From Flavobacterium laiguense (GTDB lineage: Bacteria > Bacteroidota > Bacteroidia > Flavobacteriales > Flavobacteriaceae): DNA of 64,000 nt. The DNA is taken from positions 62,001-126,000 of the forward strand of contig NZ_QCZH01000004.1 of NCBI RefSeq assembly GCF_003097655.1. Direction: 5' to 3'. Both the position numbers and the translations under genes were made by a program. Of the stretch, positions 9,736-18,772 are shown piece by piece (within the stretch, counting starts at the first letter, position 1; each line of letters opens with the position of its first letter). The notes below the pieces were generated by a model that was given only the letters and a program-made list of their open reading frames with translations, did not search any database and was not told where the DNA came from.

Positions 9736-10317
9736 TTATAAGTTTTTTAAAGCTTTTTTAATTATAGATTCGACAGTAGCTTCTGGATCTTCTTTAACAA
9801 TTTTTTCAATTATTTTTTCAGAAGTTTTTCTAACAAATCCAAGGACTTCTAGAGCAGATAACGCTTCATCTTTATTTGTATTGCTTTGAGTCATTGAAAC
9901 ATCATCTAAATCGTATAATTTTAACACTTTCTCTTTCAAATCAAGTATTACTCTTTGTGCAGTTTTGCTCCCAATTCCTTTTATAGTTTGAATGGTTACC
10001 ACATCACCTGATGCTATTGCATTAATGATTTGTTTTGGATCTAAAGAAGAAAGCATGGTTCGTGCTATACTGGCTCCAATACCTGAAACAGACAATAACA
10101 TTTTAAAAATTTCTCTTTCGGATTTCTCTACAAAACCAAACAATGTATGTGCATCCTCCTTTATTTGAAGATAGGTGTACAATTTAACAAAATCTGCATT
10201 GGGAATTAACGAATACGTATGCAATGATATATTTACATGATAACCAACTCCTCCACAGTCAATTATGACTTCTGTAGGTGATTTCTCCACTAATTTTCCC
10301 TGTAAATGTGCTATCAT
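9736..10317 (-). CDS. ruvA: Holliday junction branch migration protein RuvA
   Basis: DNA-binding subunit of the RuvAB branch migration motor. The 193-residue protein starts MIAHLQGKLVEK and has the N-terminal OB fold, a central pair of helix-hairpin-helix motifs (LLSVSGIGASIARTML and IQTIKGIGSKTAQRVILDLK), and a C-terminal domain that contacts RuvB (ALEVLGF). The partner ruvB lies 4.3 kb downstream on the same strand, not adjacent. A -7-like box (TACATTTG) at 10334-10341 predicts a very short leader. The gene is probably co-transcribed with sprA. Confidence 0.97.
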   Translation of the reverse strand: MIAHLQGKLVEKSPTEVIIDCGGVGYHVNISLHTYSLIPNADFVKLYTYLQIKEDAHTLFGFVEKSEREIFKMLLSVSGIGASIARTMLSSLDPKQIINAIASGDVVTIQTIKGIGSKTAQRVILDLKEKVLKLYDLDDVSMTQSNTNKDEALSALEVLGFVRKTSEKIIEKIVKEDPEATVESIIKKALKNL

Positions 10318-10333
10318 AAATAAAATATCTGTT

Positions 10334-10341
10334 CAAATGTA
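10334..10341 (-). promoter_or_regulatory. Putative -7 box for ruvA-sprA
   Basis: Minus-strand TACATTTG fits TAnnTTTG; transcription would begin around 10327, about 10 bp before the ruvA ATG. No convincing -33 element was found. Confidence 0.4.
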
Positions 10342-10468
10342 ATAAAATTTGAGATTAAAAGAAAACTGTATGAAATTTATGATTTGAATCTAAAAGATAA
10401 AACCTAATAAAACTCATTCTGCATCTTAAAATCTCAAATTAAATCATTCTTATATTTTGTATTCTATT

Positions 10469-12748
10469 TTATTTTGTTTTTTTACTTTTTTCTTGTGCAT
10501 CAATTACTGCTACAGCAGCCATATTCACCATTTCTTCAACACTTGCTCCCAATTGAAAAATATGAACCGGGCTTTTCATTCCCATCATGATAGGTCCTAT
10601 AGAACCTACTTTATTCAGCTCTTTCAAGAGTTTATAGGTAATATTAGCCGATTCTAAATTCGGAAAAATTAAAATATTAACTTTTTTCCCAGCCAATTTA
10701 GAGAAAGGAAACTTTGCGGTTAACATTTCAGGATTTAAAGCAAAATCAGCTTGGACTTCACCATCAACAACAATATCTGGATGATTTTTATGTAAATAAG
10801 CCACGGCTTCTCTTACTTTAGAAGCACTTTCATTTACAGATGAACCAAAATTTGAATATGAAATCATTGCAACAACAGGATCTACACCAAACATTTTGGC
10901 AGTTTTGGCAGTCATTACGGCTATTTTAGCCAAGTCCTCTGCCGTTGGATTTACGTTTATCGCTGTATCCGACAAAAACATAGGACCCCGACCGGTCATC
11001 ATTATATTTGTAGTGGCCACTAAGGAAGCATTTGGAGCTTTCCCCACAAGTTGCAACATCGGCTTCACTACAGATGGATAGCTTCGAGAATGCCCAGAAA
11101 CCAAACCATCTGCTTCACCAGAATTGACCATCATGGCTGCGAAATAGTTTCTTTCTCGCATAAACTTTTGAGCATCAAACAATGAAACTCCATTTCGTTT
11201 TCTAGATTCCCATAATGCATTGGCAAATCGATCTCTTCTTTCTTGCTCTTCGTCCAATTTTGGGTCAATGATCTGAACATCGGCATAGAAACCAAGCTCT
11301 TCTTTTAATTCCAAAATAATCTCTTTGTTTCCTAATAAAATAGGAAAACCAATACCTTCTTCAGAAACAATTTGAGCTGCTTTTAGAACATCAAGTTGAT
11401 CCGCTTCTGCAAAAACAATTCTTTTAGGATCTGTTTTGGCTCTATTGGTTAGCAAACGAACCATTTTATTGTCATTCCCCAAACGGTTCAAAAGCTCTTC
11501 CTCATACTTATTCCAATCTGTAATTGGGTTAAGGGCAACTCCAGAATCCATTGCCGCTTTTGCAACAGCAGGCGCAACAACAGTTATCAATCTAGGATCA
11601 AATGGAGAAGGAATAATATATTCTCTTCCAAAAACCAATTTAGTGGCTCCATAAGCAATATTCACTTGCTCCGGCACCGATTCTTTTGCTAAAGCGGCCA
11701 ATGCATGTACAGCGGCCATTTTCATAGCCTCGTTTATTTTGGTGGCTCGAACATCTAATGCTCCTCTAAAAATATAGGGAAACCCAAGAACATTGTTTAC
11801 TTGGTTAGGAAAATCGGAACGGCCAGTCGCCATAATTACATCTTTACGGGTGGCAATGGCTAGGTTATAATCTATTTCTGGATCTGGATTTGCCATTGCA
11901 AAAACAATTGGGTTTTCGGCCATTCCCAGCAACATTTTTGGAGTCATGATATTACCGGAAGACAATCCCAGAAAAAGATCTGCCCCCATTAAAGCTTCTT
12001 CAAGAGATATTGGTTCAATGTCTCTGGCGTACTTTTGTTGTAACTCAGATAAGGAAGGATTATTTTTTGTTAAAAGTCCTTTACTATTAAACATCAATAT
12101 ATTCTCTAATTTCACCCCTAACAAAACATATAAATTGGCACAGGCCAAAGCTGCAGATCCCGCTCCAGACACTACCATTTTCACTTCTTCGGCTTTTTTT
12201 TCAGCCAACTCTAATGCATTTATTAAAGCTGCCGAAGAAATAATTGCGGTTCCGTGTTGATCATCATGCATCACCGGAATATCAAGCTCTTCGACCAATC
12301 TGCGTTCGATTTCAAAAGATTCTGGTGCTTTTATGTCTTCCAGATTGATTCCGCCAAATGTTGGCGCAATATTCTTTACGGTCTGGATAAACTCTTCTAT
12401 ATCTTTAGTTCCGATTTCAATATCAAATACATCAATGTCGGCAAAAATTTTAAACAGCAATCCTTTACCTTCCATTACTGGTTTTGAGGCTTCGGGACCA
12501 ATATCCCCAAGTCCCAAAACAGCTGTTCCATTTGTAATTACAGCTACTAAATTTCCTTTGGCAGTATATTTATAAACATTATTTACATCTTTTGCAATTT
12601 CCAAACAAGGTTCAGCAACACCCGGAGAATAGGCTAAAGACAAATCTCTTTGAGTAGCATATTTTTTGGTTGGGACTACTTGAATCTTACCTGGAGTTGG
12701 TTTAGCGTGATACAGTAACGCCTCTCTTCTTTTATTATTTTTGTCCAT
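10469..12748 (-). CDS. maeB: NADP-dependent malic enzyme with C-terminal phosphotransacetylase-like domain
   Basis: Large malic enzyme, about 759 residues, of the MaeB type. The N-terminal half is the oxidative decarboxylase (malate to pyruvate): it contains YSPGVAEPC, the metal- and substrate-site region HDDQHGTAI and the dinucleotide-binding GAGSAALACA. The C-terminal 330 residues are a phosphate acetyl/butyryltransferase-like domain (MVNSGEADGLVSG, NIMMTGRGPMFLSD), thought to act allosterically in MaeB proteins. An upstream in-frame TTG (12775) lies inside a TAnnTTTG promoter box, so the ATG at 12748 is the better start (MDKNNKRREALLYH). The gene is monocistronic or first in a unit with ruvA and sprA; a 151-bp gap with its own promoter box separates them. 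Confidence 0.95.
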   Translation of the reverse strand: MDKNNKRREALLYHAKPTPGKIQVVPTKKYATQRDLSLAYSPGVAEPCLEIAKDVNNVYKYTAKGNLVAVITNGTAVLGLGDIGPEASKPVMEGKGLLFKIFADIDVFDIEIGTKDIEEFIQTVKNIAPTFGGINLEDIKAPESFEIERRLVEELDIPVMHDDQHGTAIISSAALINALELAEKKAEEVKMVVSGAGSAALACANLYVLLGVKLENILMFNSKGLLTKNNPSLSELQQKYARDIEPISLEEALMGADLFLGLSSGNIMTPKMLLGMAENPIVFAMANPDPEIDYNLAIATRKDVIMATGRSDFPNQVNNVLGFPYIFRGALDVRATKINEAMKMAAVHALAALAKESVPEQVNIAYGATKLVFGREYIIPSPFDPRLITVVAPAVAKAAMDSGVALNPITDWNKYEEELLNRLGNDNKMVRLLTNRAKTDPKRIVFAEADQLDVLKAAQIVSEEGIGFPILLGNKEIILELKEELGFYADVQIIDPKLDEEQERRDRFANALWESRKRNGVSLFDAQKFMRERNYFAAMMVNSGEADGLVSGHSRSYPSVVKPMLQLVGKAPNASLVATTNIMMTGRGPMFLSDTAINVNPTAEDLAKIAVMTAKTAKMFGVDPVVAMISYSNFGSSVNESASKVREAVAYLHKNHPDIVVDGEVQADFALNPEMLTAKFPFSKLAGKKVNILIFPNLESANITYKLLKELNKVGSIGPIMMGMKSPVHIFQLGASVEEMVNMAAVAVIDAQEKSKKTK

Positions 12749-12772
12749 TATTTTAGTTTTTTTTTCAATCCG

Positions 12773-12780
12773 CAAAGATA
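12773..12780 (-). promoter_or_regulatory. Putative -7 box for maeB
   Basis: Minus-strand TATCTTTG fits TAnnTTTG 25 bp upstream of the chosen ATG. Its position rules against initiation at the in-frame TTG that overlaps it. Confidence 0.5.
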
Positions 12781-12901
12781 AGGACTTCCATTAAAACGGA
12801 AGCTTTTATATAATTCTTTTATATAAAATTAGGACAGTTTATGTCCCAAAAAAAAATAGCCACATGAAAATGCAACTATTCTTTCTTGAAAAAATTTTTT
12901 T

Positions 12902-13336
12902 TTATGCCTTGCTTCCACTGATATAGGAATCTAAGTATTGAATGGTACTTTTTTGAAGTTCTATTATCGCTTTTACAACATCCCCTATAGAAATAATCCC
13001 AATAACCACATTATTTTCTGAAACCGGTAAATGTCTTATCCTTTTTCCAGTCATTAATTCCATACAATATTCTAAATCATCCGTTGGCTTTACAGTCACA
13101 ACTTCTGTCTCCATAATATCACCCACTAATGTTTTCTTTGAAGATTTGTCCTTTAAAATAATTTTTCGGGCGTAATCCCTCTCCGATAAAATTCCTTTTA
13201 AAACAGTTTCTTCAATAACTAGAACTGCTCCAATATTTTTTTCCCCCATTATTCTCAAAGCTTCGAATACGGTTATTGAAGAAGGTATCGAATAAACTTC
13301 CCTTCCTTTTACGCTTAGTATCTGATTTACAGTCAT
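12902..13336 (-). CDS. CBS domain pair protein
   Basis: Protein of 144 residues made almost entirely of two CBS domains (about 5-65 and 70-135), visible as the repeated pattern VFEALRIMGEKNIGAVLVIE and then CMELMTGKRIRHLPVSENN, each followed by a GIIS/GILS-type motif (GILSERDYARKI, GIISIGDVVKAI). Such pairs bind adenine nucleotides and act as regulatory modules, but stand-alone members have no defined target. Its neighbours (maeB and queG) give no firm functional clue. The 230 bp upstream to queG holds no visible gene. Confidence 0.9.
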   Translation of the reverse strand: MTVNQILSVKGREVYSIPSSITVFEALRIMGEKNIGAVLVIEETVLKGILSERDYARKIILKDKSSKKTLVGDIMETEVVTVKPTDDLEYCMELMTGKRIRHLPVSENNVVIGIISIGDVVKAIIELQKSTIQYLDSYISGSKA

Positions 13337-13567
13337 AATAATTTATTTTATAGAAGTTAAAGTTAAAAAAAAATAACACATAAAAAATAAAAATAAAAAT
13401 TATTTTGTAGCAACTCTGCTGTTCGCAATTTGTGAAGAATGATTAGCCTTTGGCACAAATGAAAAAAATGTAATAGTCAAAAAAAAGATAACTAATAGAC
13501 AGACCTAACTCTTATTCTTTGAAATTTTACTCATTTAGAAAGCAATAAATATCAAATTTGACACATA

Positions 13568-14494
13568 TTAATCATTCAAAAAAATAATATTGCTTTTAAT
13601 GCCTGAAAACTTGGCCCTCTTGAGTGGAGAGTTTTTAAATACAATATTGAACGTTTCTTGGGTAATCTCCTCCCAATCTTTTTTAGACATGGAAAGCAAT
13701 TCCGGATTGGGATTAAACAAGGGTTCATTGTGTGGTTTCGAAAAACGATTCCAAGGACAAACATCCTGGCAAATATCACATCCAAAAGCCCAATCTTCAA
13801 ACTTTCCTTTCATTTCTACAGGAATGTTTTCTTTAAGTTCGATTGTAAAATAAGAAATACATTTACTCCCGTTTACTACATAGGGAGCAACAATTGCCTC
13901 TGTAGGACAGGCATCAATACATGCGGTACACGTACCACAATGATCTGTAACAGCCGTATCGTATTCCAGATCTAAATCTATAATGAGTTCGGCTATAAAA
14001 TAAAAGGAGCCTACTTTTTGGGTGAGTAAGTTACCACTTTTGCCAATCCAACCCAAACCGCTTTTGGCGGCCCAAGCTCTATCAAGAACAGGTGCCGAAT
14101 CAACAAAAGCTCTACCCGTAACATCTCCAATTGCAGACTGAATAGAAAAAAGTAATTCTTTCAGTTTATCTTTGATTACAAAATGATAGTCTTGACCGTA
14201 GGCGTATTTTGAAATTTTATAGGAATCCGGATTCTGTGTCTCCGAAGGATAATAATTCAACAAAAGGGAAACCACACTTTTGGCATCAACAACTAATAAA
14301 GTAGGATCTAAACGTTTATCAAAATGATTCTCCATATAGGTCATTTGACCATTATAATTTTGGTTTAACCAGCTTTCTAAACGTGGTGCTTCTTGCTCTA
14401 GAAATCCTGCTTTAGATATACCACAAGATAAAAACCCGAGGCGCTTGGCTTCGGATTTGATGAATTGGGTGTATTTGAACTTATTATTTATCAC
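13568..14494 (-). CDS. queG: Epoxyqueuosine reductase
   Basis: Cobalamin-dependent iron-sulfur enzyme that reduces epoxyqueuosine to queuosine in tRNA. Two [4Fe-4S] ferredoxin-type motifs are clear: [16 protein letters not shown] and [10 protein letters not shown]. The conserved N-terminal region ([15 protein letters not shown]) and the catalytic-region motif [20 protein letters not shown] are present. The frame is open to an ATG at 14536, but the additional 14 residues are unlike family N-termini. A GTG at 14494 ([17 protein letters not shown]) fits better. The length of 308 residues from that start is normal. It lies downstream of ruvB, separated by a repeat-like spacer. Confidence 0.92.
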   Translation of the reverse strand: MINNKFKYTQFIKSEAKRLGFLSCGISKAGFLEQEAPRLESWLNQNYNGQMTYMENHFDKRLDPTLLVVDAKSVVSLLLNYYPSETQNPDSYKISKYAYGQDYHFVIKDKLKELLFSIQSAIGDVTGRAFVDSAPVLDRAWAAKSGLGWIGKSGNLLTQKVGSFYFIAELIIDLDLEYDTAVTDHCGTCTACIDACPTEAIVAPYVVNGSKCISYFTIELKENIPVEMKGKFEDWAFGCDICQDVCPWNRFSKPHNEPLFNPNPELLSMSKKDWEEITQETFNIVFKNSPLKRAKFSGIKSNIIFLND

Positions 14495-14536
14495 TTCTAA
14501 TTTAAAGAAATTGAACTTAGTCTCTGCAAATACCAT

Positions 14537-14618
14537 AGACCTGATGGGAACAACATCCTTTTCCTGCTCTCTTTAAGTAGGAAAAGATATAGTGAACAGC
14601 AGGAATAGCTCCTTACAA
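14537..14618 (-). repeat. Intergenic repeat-like spacer between ruvB and queG
   Basis: Read on the minus strand the spacer contains GGAGCTATTCCTGCTGTTCA and then CTTTTCCT...AGGAAAAG arms around a short AAAGAGAG-containing loop. From memory this resembles a short interspersed element common between flavobacterial genes. That is recollection, not a search result. Confidence 0.4.
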
Positions 14619-15641
14619 TTAGAACAAACCTCCTTGAATATTTGTTTTAATTTTCCCTAAATGCTTATACGCTTTATCGGTTACTTCACGTCCTCTGGGA
14701 GTTCTCATAATAAAACCTTCTTGAATCAAGAAAGGCTCATAGACCTCTTCGATAGTTTCGCTACTTTCGGATACGGCTGTTGCCAATGTAGAAAGACCAA
14801 CCGGCCCTCCTTTAAATTTATCTATAATGGTATTCAATATCTTATTATCCATCTCATCGAGTCCATGCGCATCAACATTCAATGCTTTCAGAGCATATCG
14901 AGCAATCTCAATGTCAATTGTTCCATTCCCTTTTATTTGTGCGAAATCACGCACACGACGCAGTAACGCATTGGCGATACGAGGAGTCCCTCTGCTTCTA
15001 CCCGCAATTTCAATAGCCGCTTCCATGGAAATAGGCATTTTAAAAATAGAAGCGCTACGTTCCACAATCGATGTCAAAAGTTCGGTGGTATAATATTGTA
15101 ATCGTGATGAAATCCCAAAACGGGCCCGCATAGGAGCTGTCAACAACCCTGAGCGTGTGGTGGCTCCAATAAGCGTAAACGGATTAAGATTGATTTGAAC
15201 CGTTCTGGCATTCGGCCCAGATTCAATCATGATGTCTATCTTGAAATCCTCCATTGCCGAATACAAATACTCCTCGACTATTGGGCTTAAACGATGGATT
15301 TCGTCTATAAACAAAACGTCTCTTTCTTCGAGATTGGTAAGCAATCCTGCAAGATCCCCAGGTTTGTCCAATACAGGACCCGAAGTTATTTTGATGCCCA
15401 CTTGCAGTTCATTTGCCAAAATGTTTGCCAAAGTAGTTTTTCCCAGTCCCGGAGGACCGTGAAAAAGGGTATGATCCAAAGCTTCGTTACGCTGATTGGC
15501 GGCTGCAACAAAAACCTTAAGATTTTCCAAAACCTGATCTTGTCCTGCAAAATCATCAAAAGACAAGGGTCTTAATCTTTTTTCTATATCGAGTTCTTCA
15601 GAGCTGAAGTTAGTATTGGTTGGATCTAAGTTTTCATTCAT
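14619..15641 (-). CDS. ruvB: Holliday junction branch migration ATPase RuvB
   Basis: AAA+ motor of the RuvAB complex, 340 residues. The Walker A motif is GPPGLGKTT (about residues 62-70), the Walker B motif LFIDEIHRL (about 115), the sensor region [18 protein letters not shown] and the C-terminal winged-helix domain ([20 protein letters not shown]). The start [12 protein letters not shown] is followed by the typical [12 protein letters not shown]. It is transcribed away from the cox terminator and is probably the first gene of its unit. Confidence 0.98.
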   Translation of the reverse strand: MNENLDPTNTNFSSEELDIEKRLRPLSFDDFAGQDQVLENLKVFVAAANQRNEALDHTLFHGPPGLGKTTLANILANELQVGIKITSGPVLDKPGDLAGLLTNLEERDVLFIDEIHRLSPIVEEYLYSAMEDFKIDIMIESGPNARTVQINLNPFTLIGATTRSGLLTAPMRARFGISSRLQYYTTELLTSIVERSASIFKMPISMEAAIEIAGRSRGTPRIANALLRRVRDFAQIKGNGTIDIEIARYALKALNVDAHGLDEMDNKILNTIIDKFKGGPVGLSTLATAVSESSETIEEVYEPFLIQEGFIMRTPRGREVTDKAYKHLGKIKTNIQGGLF

Positions 15642-15666
15642 AGGTGTAAAGATAAGAAAAGAAGTA

Positions 15667-15714
15667 AAGCTTTGTCAAAGTTTATCCCGACAGCTATCGG
15701 GATTGACAAAGCTT
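15667..15714. repeat. Nested palindromic element
   Basis: Outer 12-bp arms AAGCTTTGTCAA / TTGACAAAGCTT are perfect reverse complements and enclose an inner imperfect palindrome, ATCCCGACAGCTATCGGGAT (15684-15703). The inner core is shared with another element at 61929-61946. It lies in the 129-bp gap between the cox1 stop and the ruvB start. Confidence 0.75.
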
Positions 15715-15720
15715 AGTGAA

Positions 15721-15753
15721 AGAAAAAATGCCTTTCCGTAAAGAAAGGCATTT
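15721..15753 (-). terminator. Rho-independent terminator of the act-cox operon
   Basis: Minus-strand stem AAATGCCTTTC / GAAAGGCATTT (11 bp, 6-nt loop) followed by a T-rich tail, 18 bp after the cox1 stop codon. It marks the end of the respiratory operon and shows that no oxidase subunit III gene follows. Confidence 0.9.
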
Positions 15754-15770
15754 ATATAATTTTTGAAATA

Positions 15771-17567
15771 TTAGTGATGTAAAACTACTTCTCCTTCTTT
15801 CATTGGAACCGTTTGAGGTACAAAATCCTCTTCGTGAGCAGGATTACTGTAATCATAAGGCCAACGGTGTACGTGAGGAATTTCTCCAGGCCAGTTTCCG
15901 TGAATATGCTCCACAGGTGCAGTCCATTCTAGGGTATTCGATTTCCATGGATTCTGAACCGATTTTTTACCGTAGAAAATACTACTAAAGAAATTATACA
16001 AAAACACTAATTGAAAAACACCACCAATTAAAGCGAATGTTGTAATCAATACATTTACATTTTGTAAATCGTCAAACAATGGAAAGTTTGTGTTGGTATA
16101 ATAACGTCTTGGTAAACCCGCTAATCCGATAAAATGCATTGGAAAAAATACCCCATAAGCACAGATTGCCGTTACCCAAAAGTGTACGTATCCTAAGTTT
16201 TTGTTCAACATTCTACCAAACATTCTTGGGAACCAGTGATAAACTCCAGCAAACATCCCGTAAAGAGCAGAAATACCCATTACCAAGTGAAAGTGAGCCA
16301 CAACGAAATAAGTATCATGAACATTAATATCCAAAGTACTGTCTCCAAGAATAATCCCTGTCAAACCTCCTGTGATGAAAGTAGAAACCAAACCAATTGA
16401 AAACAACATAGCTGGGTTCAATTGAAGATTTCCTTTCCAAAGAGTTGTGATATAGTTAAATGCTTTTACAGCAGATGGAATCGCAATCAACAATGTTGTA
16501 AATGTAAATACTGATCCTAAGAAAGGATTCATTCCTGATATAAACATATGGTGTCCCCAAACAATCGTAGATAAAAATGCAATTGCAATAATTGACATAA
16601 TCATCGCTCTATATCCAAAAATCGGTTTACGAGAGTTTGTAGCAATAATTTCAGAAGTAATCCCCAATGCAGGTAAGATTACAATATACACTTCAGGGTG
16701 TCCTAAAAACCAAAATAAGTGCTCAAACAATACAGGAGAACCTCCTTGGTAATGAAGAACTTCACCAGCAAGATAAATGTCAGATAAGAAGAAAGAAGTA
16801 CCAAAACTTCTATCAAAAATCAACAATAAAGCTGCAGATAATAAAACTGGAAAAGAAACTATCCCGATTATTGCTGTAACAAAAAACGCCCAAATAGTAA
16901 GTGGCAATCTTGTCATTGACATTCCTTTAGTTCTAAGGTTAATAACCGTTACTACATAATTTAGAGATCCCATTAAAGAAGAAGCAATAAATATAGCCAT
17001 AGAAACCAACCATAATGTCATTCCAAGTCCAGAACCAGAAATAGATTGTGGCAAAGCACTCAAAGGAGGGTAAATTGTCCAACCAGCATTCGCAGGTCCA
17101 GATTCAATAAACAAAGAACAAATCATGATTACACTTGATAAGAAGAATAACCAATAAGAGATCATATTCATAAAACCGGAAGCCATATCTCGAGCTCCAA
17201 TTTGAAGTGGTATTAATAAATTACTAAAGGTCCCACTTAATCCTGCGGTTAACACAAAGAATACCATTATGGTACCGTGTATGGTAACTAAAGACAAATA
17301 AATGTCATTAGTCATTACACCGTCTGGAGCCCATTTATCTCCTAGTAATATATTGAAAATCTTGAAAGACTCTTCTGGCCAAGCCAATTGCATTCTAAAA
17401 AGCAAAGACATAGTTACACCAATCACTCCCATAATAATACCAGTAATAAGGTATTGTTTGGCAATCATTTTATGATCAATACTAAAAATATATTTAGTAA
17501 TGAAAGTGTCTTTATGGTGGTGTTCGTGTTCGTGATCCTGTCCGTGATCGTGACCTTCTGCTGACAT
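15771..17567 (-). CDS. cox1: Cytochrome c oxidase subunit I
   Basis: Catalytic heme-copper subunit of an aa3-type oxidase, 598 residues, about twelve membrane spans. Diagnostic motifs are the K-channel/active-site block GHPEVYIVILPALGI, the CuB histidines in WGHHMFISGM, and the heme ligands in DTYFVVAHFHLVMG. The GHPEVY glutamate places it in the A1-like class. The N-terminus is unusually histidine-rich (GHDHGQDHEHEHHH). It is the last gene of the act-cox operon, 28 bp after cox2, which fits the known physical association of alternative complex III with an aa3 oxidase in flavobacteria. Confidence 0.98.
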   Translation of the reverse strand: MSAEGHDHGQDHEHEHHHKDTFITKYIFSIDHKMIAKQYLITGIIMGVIGVTMSLLFRMQLAWPEESFKIFNILLGDKWAPDGVMTNDIYLSLVTIHGTIMVFFVLTAGLSGTFSNLLIPLQIGARDMASGFMNMISYWLFFLSSVIMICSLFIESGPANAGWTIYPPLSALPQSISGSGLGMTLWLVSMAIFIASSLMGSLNYVVTVINLRTKGMSMTRLPLTIWAFFVTAIIGIVSFPVLLSAALLLIFDRSFGTSFFLSDIYLAGEVLHYQGGSPVLFEHLFWFLGHPEVYIVILPALGITSEIIATNSRKPIFGYRAMIMSIIAIAFLSTIVWGHHMFISGMNPFLGSVFTFTTLLIAIPSAVKAFNYITTLWKGNLQLNPAMLFSIGLVSTFITGGLTGIILGDSTLDINVHDTYFVVAHFHLVMGISALYGMFAGVYHWFPRMFGRMLNKNLGYVHFWVTAICAYGVFFPMHFIGLAGLPRRYYTNTNFPLFDDLQNVNVLITTFALIGGVFQLVFLYNFFSSIFYGKKSVQNPWKSNTLEWTAPVEHIHGNWPGEIPHVHRWPYDYSNPAHEEDFVPQTVPMKEGEVVLHH

Positions 17568-17595
17568 ATATTTATACTTTAAATTTTCTTAATAA

Positions 17596-18753
17596 TTATT
17601 TCATCGCTATTTTATCAACAGCTACAGTATCTTTTGATTGAGTTGAATCCGATTTAACTCCTCCTTCAACAGGTTCCTGAGTAGCATTTGCAGCTTTTAC
17701 TTCGCTAACCAAGGTTGCTTTATCACTCAGCCATTTTTTATAATCCTCAGGTGTGTCAACTATAACTTTCATTTGCATGTTATAATGAGATGCACCACAA
17801 ATTTTATTACATAATAATAAGTAATCAAAAGTATATGGATCTAAAGCAGTTTCCCCTTTAGCAACAAGCTCTATACTTTTCTTAGCTCTTAAAGCATTTA
17901 TATTAGCTACTTTGTCAATCATATAAGGCATAGCTTGATATTCTTCAGTAGTATAAATTGGTGTAAAAGCAAACTCAGTAACCATACCTGGAACACAATT
18001 CATTTGTGCTCTAAAATGTGGAAAATAAGCAGAGTGCAAAACATCTTGAGAACGCATTTTGAAATGTACTTTTTTTCCTTTTGGTATATGCAATTCAGAA
18101 ACTATGATGTCATCTTGAGCATAAGGATCTGACAAATCAACCCCTAAAGTATTAACTCCTTCAATCAATCTCACATTTGCTTTACCTAAAACATTATCTG
18201 CACCAGCATATCTTGCCGTCCATTTAAACTGTTGTGCATATAATTCAACTACAATTGTATCTTCATCTTCGTCAACAAACATGATGTTTGTCCAAGCATA
18301 AAGACCATAAAGAATCAAACCAGCCAAAACCACAGCAGGAATAATACTCCAAATTGCTTCTAATTTATTGTTGTCAGCAAAATACAATGCCTTTTGATCT
18401 TTTCTACCTCTGTATTTAAAAGAAAAATAATGCAACAAAACTTGAGTTACAGCCTGAACTATAAATATTAACACCCATGTGATATTCATTAGACTATCAA
18501 TAAGCGAACCATGTTCTGAAGCTGGCGTATGTAGAACCAAAGGCCCCCAAGCAAATACACCATAAATTGTAAAAATATAAATGAAGGCTAAAAAACCAAA
18601 CATCAAATACCCTTGCACATTATTATCATCATCGGTTGCAACTTGAGAATCGTCCGAAGTCGATCCTACTTGCGTTAGATCGAAAATCTTCGTCAATTGC
18701 CATAAAGCAACAGCCAATAAAACTAAAACTATAATTATCAACAAACTTGTCAT
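17596..18753 (-). CDS. cox2: Cytochrome c oxidase subunit II
   Basis: Electron-entry subunit carrying the CuA centre, 385 residues. Three hydrophobic segments occur in the first 170 residues (MTSLLIIIVLVLLAVALW, a second near 50-70, and further spans between 80 and 165), ahead of the periplasmic cupredoxin domain. CuA ligands are visible in SQDVLHSAYFPHF (first histidine) and LCNKICGASHYNM (two cysteines, glutamate-position backbone, histidine and methionine). An extended C-terminal tail rich in T, S, K and D follows residue 340. No C-terminal cytochrome c domain is fused, so electrons must come from a separate heme carrier or directly from complex III. Confidence 0.97.
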   Translation of the reverse strand: MTSLLIIIVLVLLAVALWQLTKIFDLTQVGSTSDDSQVATDDDNNVQGYLMFGFLAFIYIFTIYGVFAWGPLVLHTPASEHGSLIDSLMNITWVLIFIVQAVTQVLLHYFSFKYRGRKDQKALYFADNNKLEAIWSIIPAVVLAGLILYGLYAWTNIMFVDEDEDTIVVELYAQQFKWTARYAGADNVLGKANVRLIEGVNTLGVDLSDPYAQDDIIVSELHIPKGKKVHFKMRSQDVLHSAYFPHFRAQMNCVPGMVTEFAFTPIYTTEEYQAMPYMIDKVANINALRAKKSIELVAKGETALDPYTFDYLLLCNKICGASHYNMQMKVIVDTPEDYKKWLSDKATLVSEVKAANATQEPVEGGVKSDSTQSKDTVAVDKIAMK

Positions 18754-18772
18754 CTGTTTTTCTCTTTAAATA

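Noticed and set aside
12749-12775. N-terminal extension of the malic enzyme by nine codons from a TTG
   Set aside because: The TTG overlaps a TAnnTTTG promoter box and the extension is not family-like; the ATG at 12748 is better.
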